A DNA stretch of 28,197 nucleotides from JBCCSZ01 sp039199225 (GCA_039199225.1 JBCCSZ010000066.1:1-28197); one strand, 5' to 3'. Positions 8,560-17,988 are shown, numbered from the stretch's first letter. The notes: generated from the sequence alone by a model not told the origin. Made by a program: numbers and translations.

Positions 8560-8689
8560 GAAGGAATGGCTGAGCAAATGGTCTGCCTACAAGCAACTTG
8601 CGCAAAGTCAGACAGAAGTTTGACAACAAACATTTGCCTTAAACGATTTCTACCAATAAATTGCAGTTTGATAAAATAACTCCATCAGC

Positions 8690-9100
8690 ATGAAGCCACT
8701 ACATCAACAAATCAAAGACATCGAGAAGAACGCTGGAAATGAATTGAATTATTTGTTGGAGGTAGGGGCAGATTACTTTCCGACGGCCGAGCTGCTGGAG
8801 ATGTGCGGAATGATCAAGGCCAGAATACGATTATTCGATAAATTACACAAAATTGTCATCCTATTGGGAGCCAGCTCTCCGGCTTGGCTTCTAATAGGAT
8901 TCCTCTGTGCCATTGTTGGTTTAAACGGACTTGCCCTGTACGTAACCATGCTTTTTCCCATTAGTTTTTTCTTATGCATCGCCGGAGCCATCTGGATGAA
9001 GCGCGAATTCAACAGCAAAGGCCACCTGGAACACATCGCTCGCGTATTGCGCTGGGAGCTGATTCAACGGCAAAAAGCCAAGGAGCAACGGTGGAATTGA
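8690..9100 (+). CDS. Small membrane protein of unknown function
   Basis: A 136-residue protein not recognised as a known family. It has an amphipathic N-terminal part (1-52, rich in Lys and Glu), two hydrophobic helices (about 54-76 and 80-103) joined by a very short turn, and a basic C-terminal tail (LRWELIQRQKAKEQRWN). Both termini probably face the cytoplasm, as in a helical hairpin. It has its own predicted promoter at 8503-8534 and a leader of about 150 nt, and it ends at a copy of the dispersed intergenic repeat. Clear membrane helices and an independent promoter support it as a real gene, but no function can be assigned. Confidence 0.7.
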   Translation: MKPLHQQIKDIEKNAGNELNYLLEVGADYFPTAELLEMCGMIKARIRLFDKLHKIVILLGASSPAWLLIGFLCAIVGLNGLALYVTMLFPISFFLCIAGAIWMKREFNSKGHLEHIARVLRWELIQRQKAKEQRWN

Positions 9101-9102
9101 GG

Positions 9103-9215
9103 GTTTTGTGAGCGGGGGAACGGTGAACTGGTGAACTTTTTCGGTGATTTGGTGATTGCGGCGGGGGCGCTTGTGAGCGGGTAAGAGGTGAACGGGTGAA
9201 CTTGCCCGTGGTTGT
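9103..9215 (+). repeat. Dispersed intergenic repeat (single copy, convergent site)
   Basis: This copy fills the gap between two convergent genes. It contains GTGAGCGGG, GGTGAACTGGTGAAC, GGTGATTTGGTGATT, the hairpin core at 9158-9170 (GCGGC-GGG-GGCGC, one mismatch), TTGTGAGCGGG and GTGAACTTGCCCGTGGTTG. The last words match the GTGAACTTGC(A/G)CGTGATCG words of the 21996-22490 array. Confidence 0.85.
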
Positions 9216-9240
9216 AGAGAACTTCCTACTGAAGAACTGC

Positions 9241-9873
9241 CTATTGTGACAATGAACGACTGATGCGGTCTCGCATAAAGCCCTTTAGTACCTTTAATCC
9301 TCTTTTGAAGCTATCGTTGTTGTTGATGAGAATGTCGGAAAGGCCGATGTAGGGGGAAATGTATTTTTCGTAGGTGGGGAGGACGTGGTGTTCGTAGCGG
9401 TAGAGGACATCGTCTAAGGGGTAGTTTCGTTCTACGCGGTCGCGTTTGATGCGGCGGATGACTTTTAGGTTGTCTTTTGCTTGCATGTAGATTTTCAAAT
9501 CGAGCTTTTTGCGGATTTTCTTGAAGTGGAAGACAAACAAACCTTCGACGATGATGATGGGTGCTGGCCGTAGAATCAACATTTTGGGCTTGGCCTTTTC
9601 GTTGTTGAAGGTATATTCCTCGCGCTCGATGGTCTCTCCTTTGGACAGTCGTTTGATGTCCTGCAAAAATGCTTTTTTATCGATACAGGTAGGTAGGTCG
9701 AAGTTGATGATGCCCTGCTTGTCTTTTCGTTGCATCTCCCTAGGCAAGTAGTAATCATCTTGGGAGAGGATGCACAATTGTTCTTCTGAAAAACTATCCC
9801 TCAGATCTCTGATAAAAGAAGTTTTACCCGAGCCGCTCCCTCCGGTAATACCGATTAGAAAAGGTTTTTGCAT
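9241..9873 (-). CDS. Uridine kinase-like P-loop kinase
   Basis: A 210-residue cytoplasmic kinase of the uridine kinase/phosphoribulokinase family. It has Walker A GGSGSGKT (11-18), a LSQDDYY motif that in this family contacts the nucleoside, INFDLP, an IIIVEGLFVF Walker-B-like strand, and a lid with RRIKRDRVERN. The family phosphorylates uridine and cytidine to UMP and CMP with ATP or GTP. The divergent neighbour is a concentrative nucleoside transporter, so import and phosphorylation of pyrimidine nucleosides are encoded back to back. A promoter matching the Bacteroidota consensus lies at 9957-9964. The family call is safe; uridine specificity is an inference from family and context. Confidence 0.87.
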   Translation of the reverse strand: MQKPFLIGITGGSGSGKTSFIRDLRDSFSEEQLCILSQDDYYLPREMQRKDKQGIINFDLPTCIDKKAFLQDIKRLSKGETIEREEYTFNNEKAKPKMLILRPAPIIIVEGLFVFHFKKIRKKLDLKIYMQAKDNLKVIRRIKRDRVERNYPLDDVLYRYEHHVLPTYEKYISPYIGLSDILINNNDSFKRGLKVLKGFMRDRISRSLSQ

Positions 9874-9934
9874 GTGCGATTATTGGTGAAATTGGAAAAA
9901 TTCGCTCCGTAGGCCAAACGAGATTCATCGCTAC

Positions 9935-9948
9935 TGGGCTTAAGCCCA
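9935..9948. promoter_or_regulatory. 14-bp perfect palindrome in the uridine kinase leader
   Basis: TGGGCTTAAGCCCA is a perfect palindrome just downstream of the predicted -7 box of the uridine kinase gene, at about the transcription start. It may be an operator or form a hairpin in the leader. Confidence 0.4.
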
Positions 9949-9956
9949 TCCAACCC

Positions 9957-9989
9957 CAAAAGTAAGGAATTTGAAGAATTTTCCATCAA
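9957..9989 (-). promoter_or_regulatory. Bacteroidota-type promoter of the uridine kinase gene
   Basis: On the minus strand TACTTTTG (9957-9964) matches TAnnTTTG. A TTG lies 22 bp upstream of it (9987-9989), within the accepted spacing. The leader to the start codon at 9873 would be about 75-80 nt. Confidence 0.55.
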
Positions 9990-10096
9990 GCCTTGACTCG
10001 TCTGAGCTAAAAATTGCTACATTGGCTGGGTTTGCGAGTTGTTCCAAACAAAACATACTGCATTTTCCGTCACTTAAACACAAAACGAGAAAACAT

Positions 10097-11425
10097 ATGG
10101 AGTTGGTCGGTTCTATTTTCCGTGGATCATTAGGGGTATTCACTCTGCTGCTGATTTGTTATCTGCTGAGCAGCGACCGAAAGGCAATCAACTGGCGACT
10201 TGTGGGAGTGGGTCTGGCCTTGCAGCTCGGACTGGCCATCGCTATTTTGAAGATCAATGTTGTACGAATCGTCTTCGATCGGATTGCCAGCTTCTTTGTT
10301 GTCGTTTTGGATTTTACGGAAGCGGGAGCCGAATTTGTTCTGGGAAAATGGCCAGCAGTAGCACAGTTGACCGACGGTATCAGCGGAGAGGTGTTTACAG
10401 TTGGCTATGTGTTTGCCTTCAAGGTACTCCCCACTATTGTCTTCTTCTCTGCATTGTCTTCTGTTTTGTACTACCTCGGAATTTTACAGTTCATCATCAA
10501 GGGCTTTGCCTGGGTGATGAGCAAAACCATGCGCTTGACGGGCGCTGAAAGCTTGGCGGCGGCGGCCAATGTATTCATTGGACAAACGGAAGCACCTCTG
10601 GTTGTTAAGCCTTATCTGGAAGACATGAGCCGTTCTGAAATCCTGTGTTTGATGACGGGCGGAATGGCGACCATAGCCGGCGGTGTATTTGCTGCCTATG
10701 TTGGTTTTTTGGGAGGCGACGACCCAGAATTGAAACAACTCTTTGCGACGCACTTGCTCACTGCTTCCATCATTTCTGCTCCGGCCGCCATCGTAGCCGC
10801 CAAGATGTTGTATCCGGAAACGCGCAGCGTAGACCTTGAAAATCAAAGCTTGAACATCCCTCGCCAGGAGGTCGGTACCAATCTTCTGGACGCCATTTCG
10901 CGCGGAACGACCGATGGCATCAAACTAGCCGTCAACGTAGGTGCCATGCTGCTGGTTTTTACGGCCTTCATCGCCATGCTCAATTACATTGTAGCAGATA
11001 TTATCGGATATTATACCGGCCTCAATGAACTCGTGGCAGAATGGAGCGGTGGAAAATTCGATCGCTTCAACATTGAATTAATCCTCGGGCTCCTCTTCTC
11101 CCCCATTGCTTGGCTATTGGGCGTCGGTAGCCAGGATTTAATCACCGTCGGGCAGCTGTTGGGCTTGAAAACAACACTCAACGAATTTTTTGCCTACGCA
11201 GAATTACAGAGCGTCAAAGATGCCATTTCTCAAAAATCCCTACTCATCGTTACCTATGCCCTGTGTGGCTTCGCCAACTTTGCCTCCATCGGCATCCAAA
11301 TTGGTGGTATTGGTGCCATTGCACCCGGCCAACGCCAGGTCTTGACCGAATTTGGTATCAAAGCACTCATCGGCGGAACAGTGGCCTGCTTTATGACAGC
11401 CGCCATCGCCGGAATGCTGGCCTAG
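10097..11425 (+). CDS. Concentrative nucleoside transporter (CNT/NupC family)
   Basis: A 442-residue inner-membrane symporter that imports nucleosides with H+ or Na+. Diagnostic features are ANVFIGQTEAPLVVKPYL, with the substrate-contacting Gln163, Thr164 and Glu165, MTGGMATIAGGVFAAYVGF, FSPIAWLLGV, and ALCGFANFASIGI near the C-terminus, where the Asn and Ser match ribose/Na+ ligands of Vibrio CNT. There are numerous hydrophobic helices. The ATG at 10097 (MELVGS) is chosen over an in-frame start at 9971: the extra 42 residues are polar, unlike the family, and would run into the uridine kinase promoter. It is transcribed divergently from the uridine kinase gene, consistent with nucleoside salvage. 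Confidence 0.93.
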   Translation: MELVGSIFRGSLGVFTLLLICYLLSSDRKAINWRLVGVGLALQLGLAIAILKINVVRIVFDRIASFFVVVLDFTEAGAEFVLGKWPAVAQLTDGISGEVFTVGYVFAFKVLPTIVFFSALSSVLYYLGILQFIIKGFAWVMSKTMRLTGAESLAAAANVFIGQTEAPLVVKPYLEDMSRSEILCLMTGGMATIAGGVFAAYVGFLGGDDPELKQLFATHLLTASIISAPAAIVAAKMLYPETRSVDLENQSLNIPRQEVGTNLLDAISRGTTDGIKLAVNVGAMLLVFTAFIAMLNYIVADIIGYYTGLNELVAEWSGGKFDRFNIELILGLLFSPIAWLLGVGSQDLITVGQLLGLKTTLNEFFAYAELQSVKDAISQKSLLIVTYALCGFANFASIGIQIGGIGAIAPGQRQVLTEFGIKALIGGTVACFMTAAIAGMLA

Positions 11426-11664
11426 TGACTGCCGCTCCCAAAAAAGTTTAAGCAATGCTGTAACTTTTTGAAAATTTACCAGTCTTTATAAAAAAAGAAG
11501 GTATGCTTATTACTTTACCTAGGCTACTCTTTAAAGTGTTGGTGTATTTATAACGCAAGGTCACCAACAACCTCAGTTTTCATACTACTCATTTTTCCAG
11601 CTTTCCTTTTTCACAAACGCAAGTTGTGTGTCACTAGCACTGCTTGTGTCAATCCTAAAGCAAT

Positions 11665-12828
11665 ATGAAATCAAGTATCTTCCTAATCGCCGGCTTATTG
11701 CTGTTCGTCCAAACAAGCTTTGCCTGTAGTATGTACAAAATCACACACAACGGAAAAACCATCGTAGGGAACAACGAAGACTGGTTCAGTCCAAATACAC
11801 AAATGTGGTTCACGCCTGGAAAAGATGGATTGTACGGTGTGATGAACGTCGGATTCACCAATGGATTTCCCCAAGGAGGGATCAATGAAGCAGGTTTAAT
11901 GTACGATGGCTTTGCAATGCCCTACCTGGCAGTTACCCAAACTAGCGGAAAGAAAAAAATGCCTCTTGGCGAAGCCATCAACTCCGCCTTACAGGCTTAT
12001 GCCACCGTCCAAGAAGTAAAAGCGTATTTATTGACGGTGGATTTGAGTGACCTGGCCTACGGAATGGTAGTCTTCATAGATAGGAAAGGCGATTATTTAG
12101 TGGTCGAAGGCGATGAGATCAACATCGGGCAGGAAGCCGAGCAGTCCTTTTCCAACTTTTACCCCTCTCAGACCAGCTCGCGAGAGGCTGTCGACATTTC
12201 CTTCTACCAAAATGGCCTCTCCTTTATCAATCAATCCGAAGCTGAAAGCTCTTTCAACTACTGCGCTTCTGTTATGAACAAGATGCAGCAGGACATCACC
12301 CAGTACTCCACAATTTACGACTTGGATGCCTTGACCATTCGCATTTACCACTACCACAATTTCGAAAACTACAAAGAGATCAACCTAAAGGAGGCGTTGA
12401 AAAAGGGAGAACATACCCTGGCCATCCCCGATCTCTTCCCCGACAATACGGAAGGACAAACTTATTACCAACTTTACAACGACGCCAAAAACCCCACTCG
12501 CATTTTCAGCAACATGGTGGAAGATGCCCAGAAGGATCGCACCGAGCAGGAAATGGAAGAATACAAACAAGGCTTAACAGGTTTGATCAACCAAGTGGGC
12601 TATGAATGGTTGAACGCCACAGAAAATACCGACGCCGCCATTGCTGTCTTTAAATACGGAACGGAACTCGCCCCCGACAATGCCAACCTTTTCGACAGCC
12701 TAGGCGAAGCGTACTTCCGAAAAAAGGAGTATGCCGCCGCCAAAAAGCATTACCACAAATCCCTGGCCTTGAACCCCGACAACAGCAATGCGAAAGAGAT
12801 GCTGAAGAAGATCGAGGAGGAGGAGTGA
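11665..12828 (+). CDS. Exported Ntn-type linear amide hydrolase (choloylglycine hydrolase-like) with C-terminal TPR
   Basis: A 387-residue exported protein. The signal peptide (1-20, ...VQTSFA) would be cut directly before Cys21 (CSMYKITHNG). That would expose an N-terminal nucleophile Cys, as in choloylglycine hydrolase, penicillin acylase and related C59/C45-type Ntn-hydrolases. GNNEDW (35-40) is the typical second motif. TSFAC is not a good lipobox because Phe is at -2, so cleavage by signal peptidase I is more likely than lipidation. Residues about 315-384 contain TPR-like helices (AIAVFKYGTELAPDNANLFDSLGEAYFRKKEYAAAKKHY...). The substrate is an amide such as a bile-salt-like, N-acyl-homoserine lactone or penicillin-type compound, and cannot be decided here. 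It ends at a repeat copy in a convergent gap. Confidence 0.82.
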   Translation: MKSSIFLIAGLLLFVQTSFACSMYKITHNGKTIVGNNEDWFSPNTQMWFTPGKDGLYGVMNVGFTNGFPQGGINEAGLMYDGFAMPYLAVTQTSGKKKMPLGEAINSALQAYATVQEVKAYLLTVDLSDLAYGMVVFIDRKGDYLVVEGDEINIGQEAEQSFSNFYPSQTSSREAVDISFYQNGLSFINQSEAESSFNYCASVMNKMQQDITQYSTIYDLDALTIRIYHYHNFENYKEINLKEALKKGEHTLAIPDLFPDNTEGQTYYQLYNDAKNPTRIFSNMVEDAQKDRTEQEMEEYKQGLTGLINQVGYEWLNATENTDAAIAVFKYGTELAPDNANLFDSLGEAYFRKKEYAAAKKHYHKSLALNPDNSNAKEMLKKIEEEE

Positions 12829-12960
12829 GCTTTTGGGATTTGGTGGTTGCCTTCGGCTGGGGATTTGGTGGTTGCGGCGGAGCCACTTGTGATGGAGTGG
12901 GCGGTGAGCGGGTGAGATTTCCTGTGATTGAGAAAAACTGCTCACCACTCACTGCCTACT
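12829..12960 (+). repeat. Dispersed intergenic repeat (convergent site)
   Basis: This copy fills the convergent gap between the Ntn-hydrolase and M43 protease genes. It has two GGGATTTGGTGGTTGC arms. The first is followed by GCC-TTC-GGC (12849-12857), the second by the hairpin core GCGGC-GGA-GCCAC (12874-12886, one mismatch) and TTGTGATGG. It continues with GGGCGGTGAGCGGGTGAG and CTGTGATTGAGAAAAACTGC, matching the tail of the 21996-22490 units. Confidence 0.82.
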
Positions 12961-12975
12961 GAAAACAGCTTCTTT

Positions 12976-15900
12976 CTACCGCAACAAAGTCAAATCTCCG
13001 GATAACAGCTGGCGGCTGCCGTCGGGAAATTGTACTTCCGCTTGATAGACGTAGACGCCTGAATTGAGTAAACGGCCTTTGAAAGAACCGTCCCAACCGG
13101 CCACTTCGTCGCTGAGCGGAAAGGCATCGTTGGAGAATACCAAGGCGCCCCAGCGGTTGAAAATGGACAGACGGACAACCTCAATACCGGAAGGGCCGTA
13201 GACCGTAAAGCGTTCGTTGATGCCATCGCCATTGGGAGAAAAAGCCGTGGGAATGTATATGTCGGTAGAAAAAGCCTGGAATTGCTTTTTGATGCTTCGG
13301 GTACAGCCCTCCGAATCGGAGACTTGTAGTTGAATCCAGGTGGTTCCTTCTGCATACACCGAGGCGACCGGGCAGTTTTCGCACGAAATCGCCCCATCTC
13401 CCTCCAATGTCCATTCATAGCTCAGTTCGCCACTTGCGCCGCTCACCACAGCCGCCAAATCCGTCCAGGCGCCCGACCGCAACAAGGAGTCGGCGAGGAT
13501 GTCGATGTCTAGTTCGCCATTGACTTCGACATTTATGATGACCGTGGAGTCACAGCCGGCCGTATTGGTCAAAACATTGATGTAGGTCCCAGGCTCGGAG
13601 GTGAGTTCGCCAAATATTTCTATGGAATCACCGAAGCACAGTCGCTCTGTCGTTTCTATCAAAACGGAATCCAAGGATTCGACCCATACTTGGTAGGTAG
13701 AATCGCAGCCTTGTTGGTTGGTATATACAAATTCATACAGACCGGGGCCGTCGATTTGTTTATCAAACAATGGGATGGAAACATCTTCGCACAACTCAAT
13801 CATCTGTTCCTCATAAAAAGTATCTCGGAGCAATAAGGTAATTTCATGGATCGAATCACAACCACTGACCGTTTGGAAAGTCGCTTCGTAAAGTCCTGCC
13901 TCCGTTTCGGCTTGTCCGAATAGAAAGGCGACCTCTCCTTGGCAAATTTCAATGGTTTCTGCCGTGCGAAAGGCGTCGAAGGTCAATACATTCATCGTCA
14001 CATCGGTTTCACAATTGTCCAACTGCCAAGTGAAAGTAAAGGTCCCCGCCTCAAAGAATTTTTGGCCGTAGCGCTCTATGGTATCTCCCTGACAAATACT
14101 CAGTTCTTCACTAATATTCACCCTTCCCATGCCAATCTTCAACGTATCAACACTCACACATCCCAGATCACTCTGTGCTGTCACGATGTAAGTAATTTCT
14201 TGCTCTGGCTTGATCACCACAGAGGCGCAGGTAGCGCAACTGAGATATAGGGGCGGCTCCCATTGATAGGTGTCAAAGCCACTCAGGTCGATGCGAATTT
14301 CCTCACCTTGACAAACGAAGAGGTCCTCACCGAGGTCCAAGGTCTTGGCTGGATCGAGGATTACACGAACCGTATCAGAGAAGATGAATCCGCAGGCTCC
14401 CTCGACTTCTACCCAATATATTCCAGGCCCGGCGGCGGTGAACGTTTGGTCGTTGCTTCCATCTTGCCAAGTATAGCGATCCCAGCCTGCTCCGGCATCG
14501 AATGTAAAAATGCCATTTTCGCAAATCTCTTGGTCCGGTCCTAAGTCCAAATCGGGGTAAAGATTTTGGAGGTTGTACACGCTGATGTTGTTGAAATAAT
14601 CGCATTCGGCGGTGGCAGTGAGTGGAAAATCTGTGGCCAGATCATAAGGTTTGGTGGTGGTTCCGGGGTCTCCGATGACGGCATGTATGCGCCCTTGAAA
14701 TCCGGTATGAGGGGCAACATAGAGCAATTGAATGCAGCTGTCTATGGCAAGTGGATCGTTTAAAATGGTTTGCCAAAAAATGCCTGGGTTGGTGGTGGTC
14801 GGATCGTTGTCGTATAGGGTCAGAGGTGTTCCGGCTGGCAAGGTTAAAGCGCCTTGGTTACATATTTCCATACGCAATTGAAAGGCGTCCACATCGCAAT
14901 CTACGTTTTCAAAAGTGATGGTCGCATCTGGTCGAGGTGGTTCGGGTATGGCGTATTGCCGAAGGTGGGCATTCAAATCCAGGACTTGTTCCAGATAGGT
15001 GCGTTGCGGCTCGGTAGGAACGGTTAGGTCGTCGTTGATATTGGTTGCATGGTATTGGTATTGATTCCAAACCGGGCGCGATTTCATCCAGCGATTGGCC
15101 CGCGAGCTCAAGGACATAAGCTGTTCGTCGCAAGAGCAAAGAATTTCTGTTTCGCCATCCCCATCTGCATCCGCTACCGTGGGGTATTCCCAATAAGTTT
15201 CTGACTGGCAAGACAGCTCAATCAAATGAGTTTCTCTTTCTACGTCGATGACCCGAAAAGTGCTGTGATCCCGATAAAGAATTTCTGCTTTTCCGTTTCC
15301 ATCAATGTCAAACAGCGAACAGCCAGCCATACCAGAGAAATCGTCTGTGAGGTTTTTGTAAACTTGGTCCCACTGGCCATTGTTCCACTGCAACACGCGA
15401 ACGGCATTTTCTCCAAAACCGACACTCTTTGTGGTCGCAATCAGCTCAGGACGCGCATCGCCATGCACGTCGCCTACCGCTGGAATGACATTGAATTTTG
15501 GATAGCCCTGTACGGGCGGACGATAAGTGGTTGTCAGGTATTCATCGGTTTGAATGTCCCAGACAATGTACTTACTGCCCTGGCCATCTGCACTGCCAAT
15601 AAATGCATCGGGGTCGCCATCGAGGTCAAAGTCTGCAATTCCAGTATAACCATCCCAATCGTCTGCACCATCCTGGACCACCGTCATGGTTCCATCCACC
15701 ACATTCACCGCAAAGACCTGGTCGCCTGCCACCAATTCTAGTCCATCGCAATTCGGGCAGTGATCGTCTGGCAAAACATCTGCTGCAATCGTCCCATTTT
15801 GATGAATGGCATAGTCGATGTAACCTCGATTGTTGGTGGGGCCACCCTCAGCCAGCATGCGCCCGGTGAAGCTGTCAAAAATTCTATTGTAGGTATACAC

Positions 15901-17988
15901 CTCCGGACGGCCGTCGCCATTAAAATCAGCAATAGAGGGATTCACCAGAGCGTGGAATTCGTGATAGCCATTGCGCTCATCAGAAGCCCAGGTTTCGGTG
16001 AAGGTTGTTCCATTGAATTTGTAGCAGAATATTTTGGCGTGCCGGCTAGAGGAGGGATTGGCTCTTCCGACCAAAAAGAGTTCTGCCATCCCATCTCCAT
16101 CAACATCTGCAACCGCAGGAGCGCTGTATCGAGGATAAACACCCTGGACCGGAAATCGAAATTTGATCTCCCCGGTCCGACCGTCCAATACCGTAAAGGA
16201 ACGCACCGAGGTCGCATTGTTGAGTCTAGTATCGTGTCCGATGATCTCCGGAAAGCCATCCTGGTCAATGTCGGCAACAACAGGCGAAGTTCCCATATCC
16301 CAGTGAATTCCTTCATATCGCCATTCCACTTGCAAATCGCTCTGATTGGCAAATTTCGAAGGCGGACAACCTTCTTCACAATTGAAAAAATAGTGATCCA
16401 GACAAGACTCACAACAATCCGAATCAAAACAGTCGATGTAACCATCTTGGTCGTCATCAATGCCATTGCCACAAATTTCATTACAGCCTACATAAACCGT
16501 CAGGACACTCGAAAAGGCTTCGCAGTTACGACCAACGGCCTTGAGACGCACCCTAAAGCGCCCCCCCTGAGCAAAGGTATGGATATAGGAGGTACCGCTT
16601 CCAACCAATACATCATCAAAATACCACTCAAAGCTTTGTGCATTTTGAGAACTACTACTGAAGGTCAAGCTCTGCCCTGGCGTCAAACAATCTGTATAAC
16701 CCGACTGGAAATCTGCCACCACCGGACAACTGACCTGCACAACCATCTCCTGGTAGACTTTACAATTGGGACTGTTGCCTGTAGCCTCCAACCGCAGGAC
16801 ATATTCCCCTTCTGCCGGGAAAATATAGCTAAAAACAGCGTCCTGAGAGATGGGTTGGCCATCCAAAAACCATTCATAAGAGACAATGCCGTCGGTAATG
16901 GCTTGTATGCTTACGGCCTCACCCAGCGGCTGCATGGCTCCTAGATCAATTACTGCCGAAACATCGTCGGGGCAAGGATCAAGGCAACTGTTGCAATCAA
17001 AAAAGCTACTTCTGGCATTGGTCAGAAAAAACAACATCCGCTCTTTCTGCCCCTGCGTAAAGGCATTGTAACAATTGAAATCGCCATAATCCATATAGTT
17101 GTTGTGCATATCGTTCAAGTCGGACGATAGTCCCGATTGGTCATCTGTATCGCAGGTATTCACTGGATTGGAGCAAGCTATGGGCGCCGTAGACTGATCC
17201 GGAGGAGTATCGCAGACCCGGTCGCCATCCTCCGTACAATCATCGTTTTTACAACCGCCCTCAAAAGTGTGGTACAAACCCAGGAAATGCCCCATTTCGT
17301 GTACCAAAATAGAGTTAGACCCTTCATCGGTTCCCAACCAACGCGCCTCTATCACAATGCCATCGGTGGTACTGCCGTGCGCTCCTGGAAAGGTCGCATA
17401 GCCCGCTACACCCGCTCCCGAGCTAATGCTCTCAATTTCTCCCACCACCCAAATATTGACATAGCAATCAGATGGCCAATTGACCAGGTTTTTCAAGGGT
17501 GCATCGTCTTCATATACGACGCCACTCAAAGACGACTCCCAGCGGGTAATCCCAGTCGTCGATATATTATTAGGGTCCCGACGAGCAAGACAAAATTCAA
17601 CATCTACATCCACCCCTTCAGAAGGGTCGTAATATCCCCTATTGGCAAAGGCATCGTTCAAAAGGCGAATGGACTCCTCAACGCGAGCATCCGAAATGTT
17701 CTCCAGCCCATTTTGGTGAACCACATGTACGACAACCGGTATCGTATAAGAGGCACGAGGTACAATGTCTATGCTACCTAATTGATACCGGCGCCATTCC
17801 GCCTCCAATTCCGCCTGTCGAAGACGGAAGGCAGGGTTCTTGTCGAAGACATCCCTTTTATAGTGATCAAAACCGCAAGACCAAGGATGTTCGTGGGGAT
17901 CGTGCTGCTCGAAAATAGTCGGAAACAACAAAAAGCTGGAAAGCAAGATGAATAAAAGGGCGAAAAGGGTAGCATTCACTTTGTTCAT
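12976..17988 (-). CDS. Giant secreted M43 (pappalysin-type) metalloprotease with FG-GAP, PKD/Ig-like repeats and gliding-type T9SS CTD
   Basis: A 1670-residue secreted protein. A signal anchor/peptide (about 1-24) and a propeptide-like stretch precede an M43 metallopeptidase domain (about 80-325): HEMGHFLGLYH (230-240) supplies zinc ligands His230, His234 and His240 and the catalytic Glu231, and NNYMDYGD holds the Met-turn (Met299). Two PKD-like domains follow, then a MopE-like Cys/Asp motif (CGNGIDDDQDGYIDC). Next is an FG-GAP/VCBS region of calcium-type DxDxDGxxE repeats (about 570-980). After Ig-like domains there are about four copies of a ~60-residue repeat (ICQGD...EAGxY...GCDS; about 1375-1570). 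The end is a gliding-motility-type C-terminal domain (AFSPNGDGINERF ... NRWGALVF ... GVYVYQAEV), i.e. a T9SS type B signal. It is likely a surface or released protease/adhesin. All catalytic ligands are present. Confidence 0.9.
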   Translation of the reverse strand: MNKVNATLFALLFILLSSFLLFPTIFEQHDPHEHPWSCGFDHYKRDVFDKNPAFRLRQAELEAEWRRYQLGSIDIVPRASYTIPVVVHVVHQNGLENISDARVEESIRLLNDAFANRGYYDPSEGVDVDVEFCLARRDPNNISTTGITRWESSLSGVVYEDDAPLKNLVNWPSDCYVNIWVVGEIESISSGAGVAGYATFPGAHGSTTDGIVIEARWLGTDEGSNSILVHEMGHFLGLYHTFEGGCKNDDCTEDGDRVCDTPPDQSTAPIACSNPVNTCDTDDQSGLSSDLNDMHNNYMDYGDFNCYNAFTQGQKERMLFFLTNARSSFFDCNSCLDPCPDDVSAVIDLGAMQPLGEAVSIQAITDGIVSYEWFLDGQPISQDAVFSYIFPAEGEYVLRLEATGNSPNCKVYQEMVVQVSCPVVADFQSGYTDCLTPGQSLTFSSSSQNAQSFEWYFDDVLVGSGTSYIHTFAQGGRFRVRLKAVGRNCEAFSSVLTVYVGCNEICGNGIDDDQDGYIDCFDSDCCESCLDHYFFNCEEGCPPSKFANQSDLQVEWRYEGIHWDMGTSPVVADIDQDGFPEIIGHDTRLNNATSVRSFTVLDGRTGEIKFRFPVQGVYPRYSAPAVADVDGDGMAELFLVGRANPSSSRHAKIFCYKFNGTTFTETWASDERNGYHEFHALVNPSIADFNGDGRPEVYTYNRIFDSFTGRMLAEGGPTNNRGYIDYAIHQNGTIAADVLPDDHCPNCDGLELVAGDQVFAVNVVDGTMTVVQDGADDWDGYTGIADFDLDGDPDAFIGSADGQGSKYIVWDIQTDEYLTTTYRPPVQGYPKFNVIPAVGDVHGDARPELIATTKSVGFGENAVRVLQWNNGQWDQVYKNLTDDFSGMAGCSLFDIDGNGKAEILYRDHSTFRVIDVERETHLIELSCQSETYWEYPTVADADGDGETEILCSCDEQLMSLSSRANRWMKSRPVWNQYQYHATNINDDLTVPTEPQRTYLEQVLDLNAHLRQYAIPEPPRPDATITFENVDCDVDAFQLRMEICNQGALTLPAGTPLTLYDNDPTTTNPGIFWQTILNDPLAIDSCIQLLYVAPHTGFQGRIHAVIGDPGTTTKPYDLATDFPLTATAECDYFNNISVYNLQNLYPDLDLGPDQEICENGIFTFDAGAGWDRYTWQDGSNDQTFTAAGPGIYWVEVEGACGFIFSDTVRVILDPAKTLDLGEDLFVCQGEEIRIDLSGFDTYQWEPPLYLSCATCASVVIKPEQEITYIVTAQSDLGCVSVDTLKIGMGRVNISEELSICQGDTIERYGQKFFEAGTFTFTWQLDNCETDVTMNVLTFDAFRTAETIEICQGEVAFLFGQAETEAGLYEATFQTVSGCDSIHEITLLLRDTFYEEQMIELCEDVSIPLFDKQIDGPGLYEFVYTNQQGCDSTYQVWVESLDSVLIETTERLCFGDSIEIFGELTSEPGTYINVLTNTAGCDSTVIINVEVNGELDIDILADSLLRSGAWTDLAAVVSGASGELSYEWTLEGDGAISCENCPVASVYAEGTTWIQLQVSDSEGCTRSIKKQFQAFSTDIYIPTAFSPNGDGINERFTVYGPSGIEVVRLSIFNRWGALVFSNDAFPLSDEVAGWDGSFKGRLLNSGVYVYQAEVQFPDGSRQLLSGDLTLLR

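Noticed and set aside
8566..8679. Small open frame of 37 codons with four Cys in the leader of the small membrane protein gene.
   Set aside because: No ribosome-binding signal, no recognisable pattern, and length is within chance expectation.
15760..16944. 394-codon plus-strand open frame inside the M43 protease gene.
   Set aside because: It is antisense to strongly supported FG-GAP coding sequence, and its translation has no recognisable domain.
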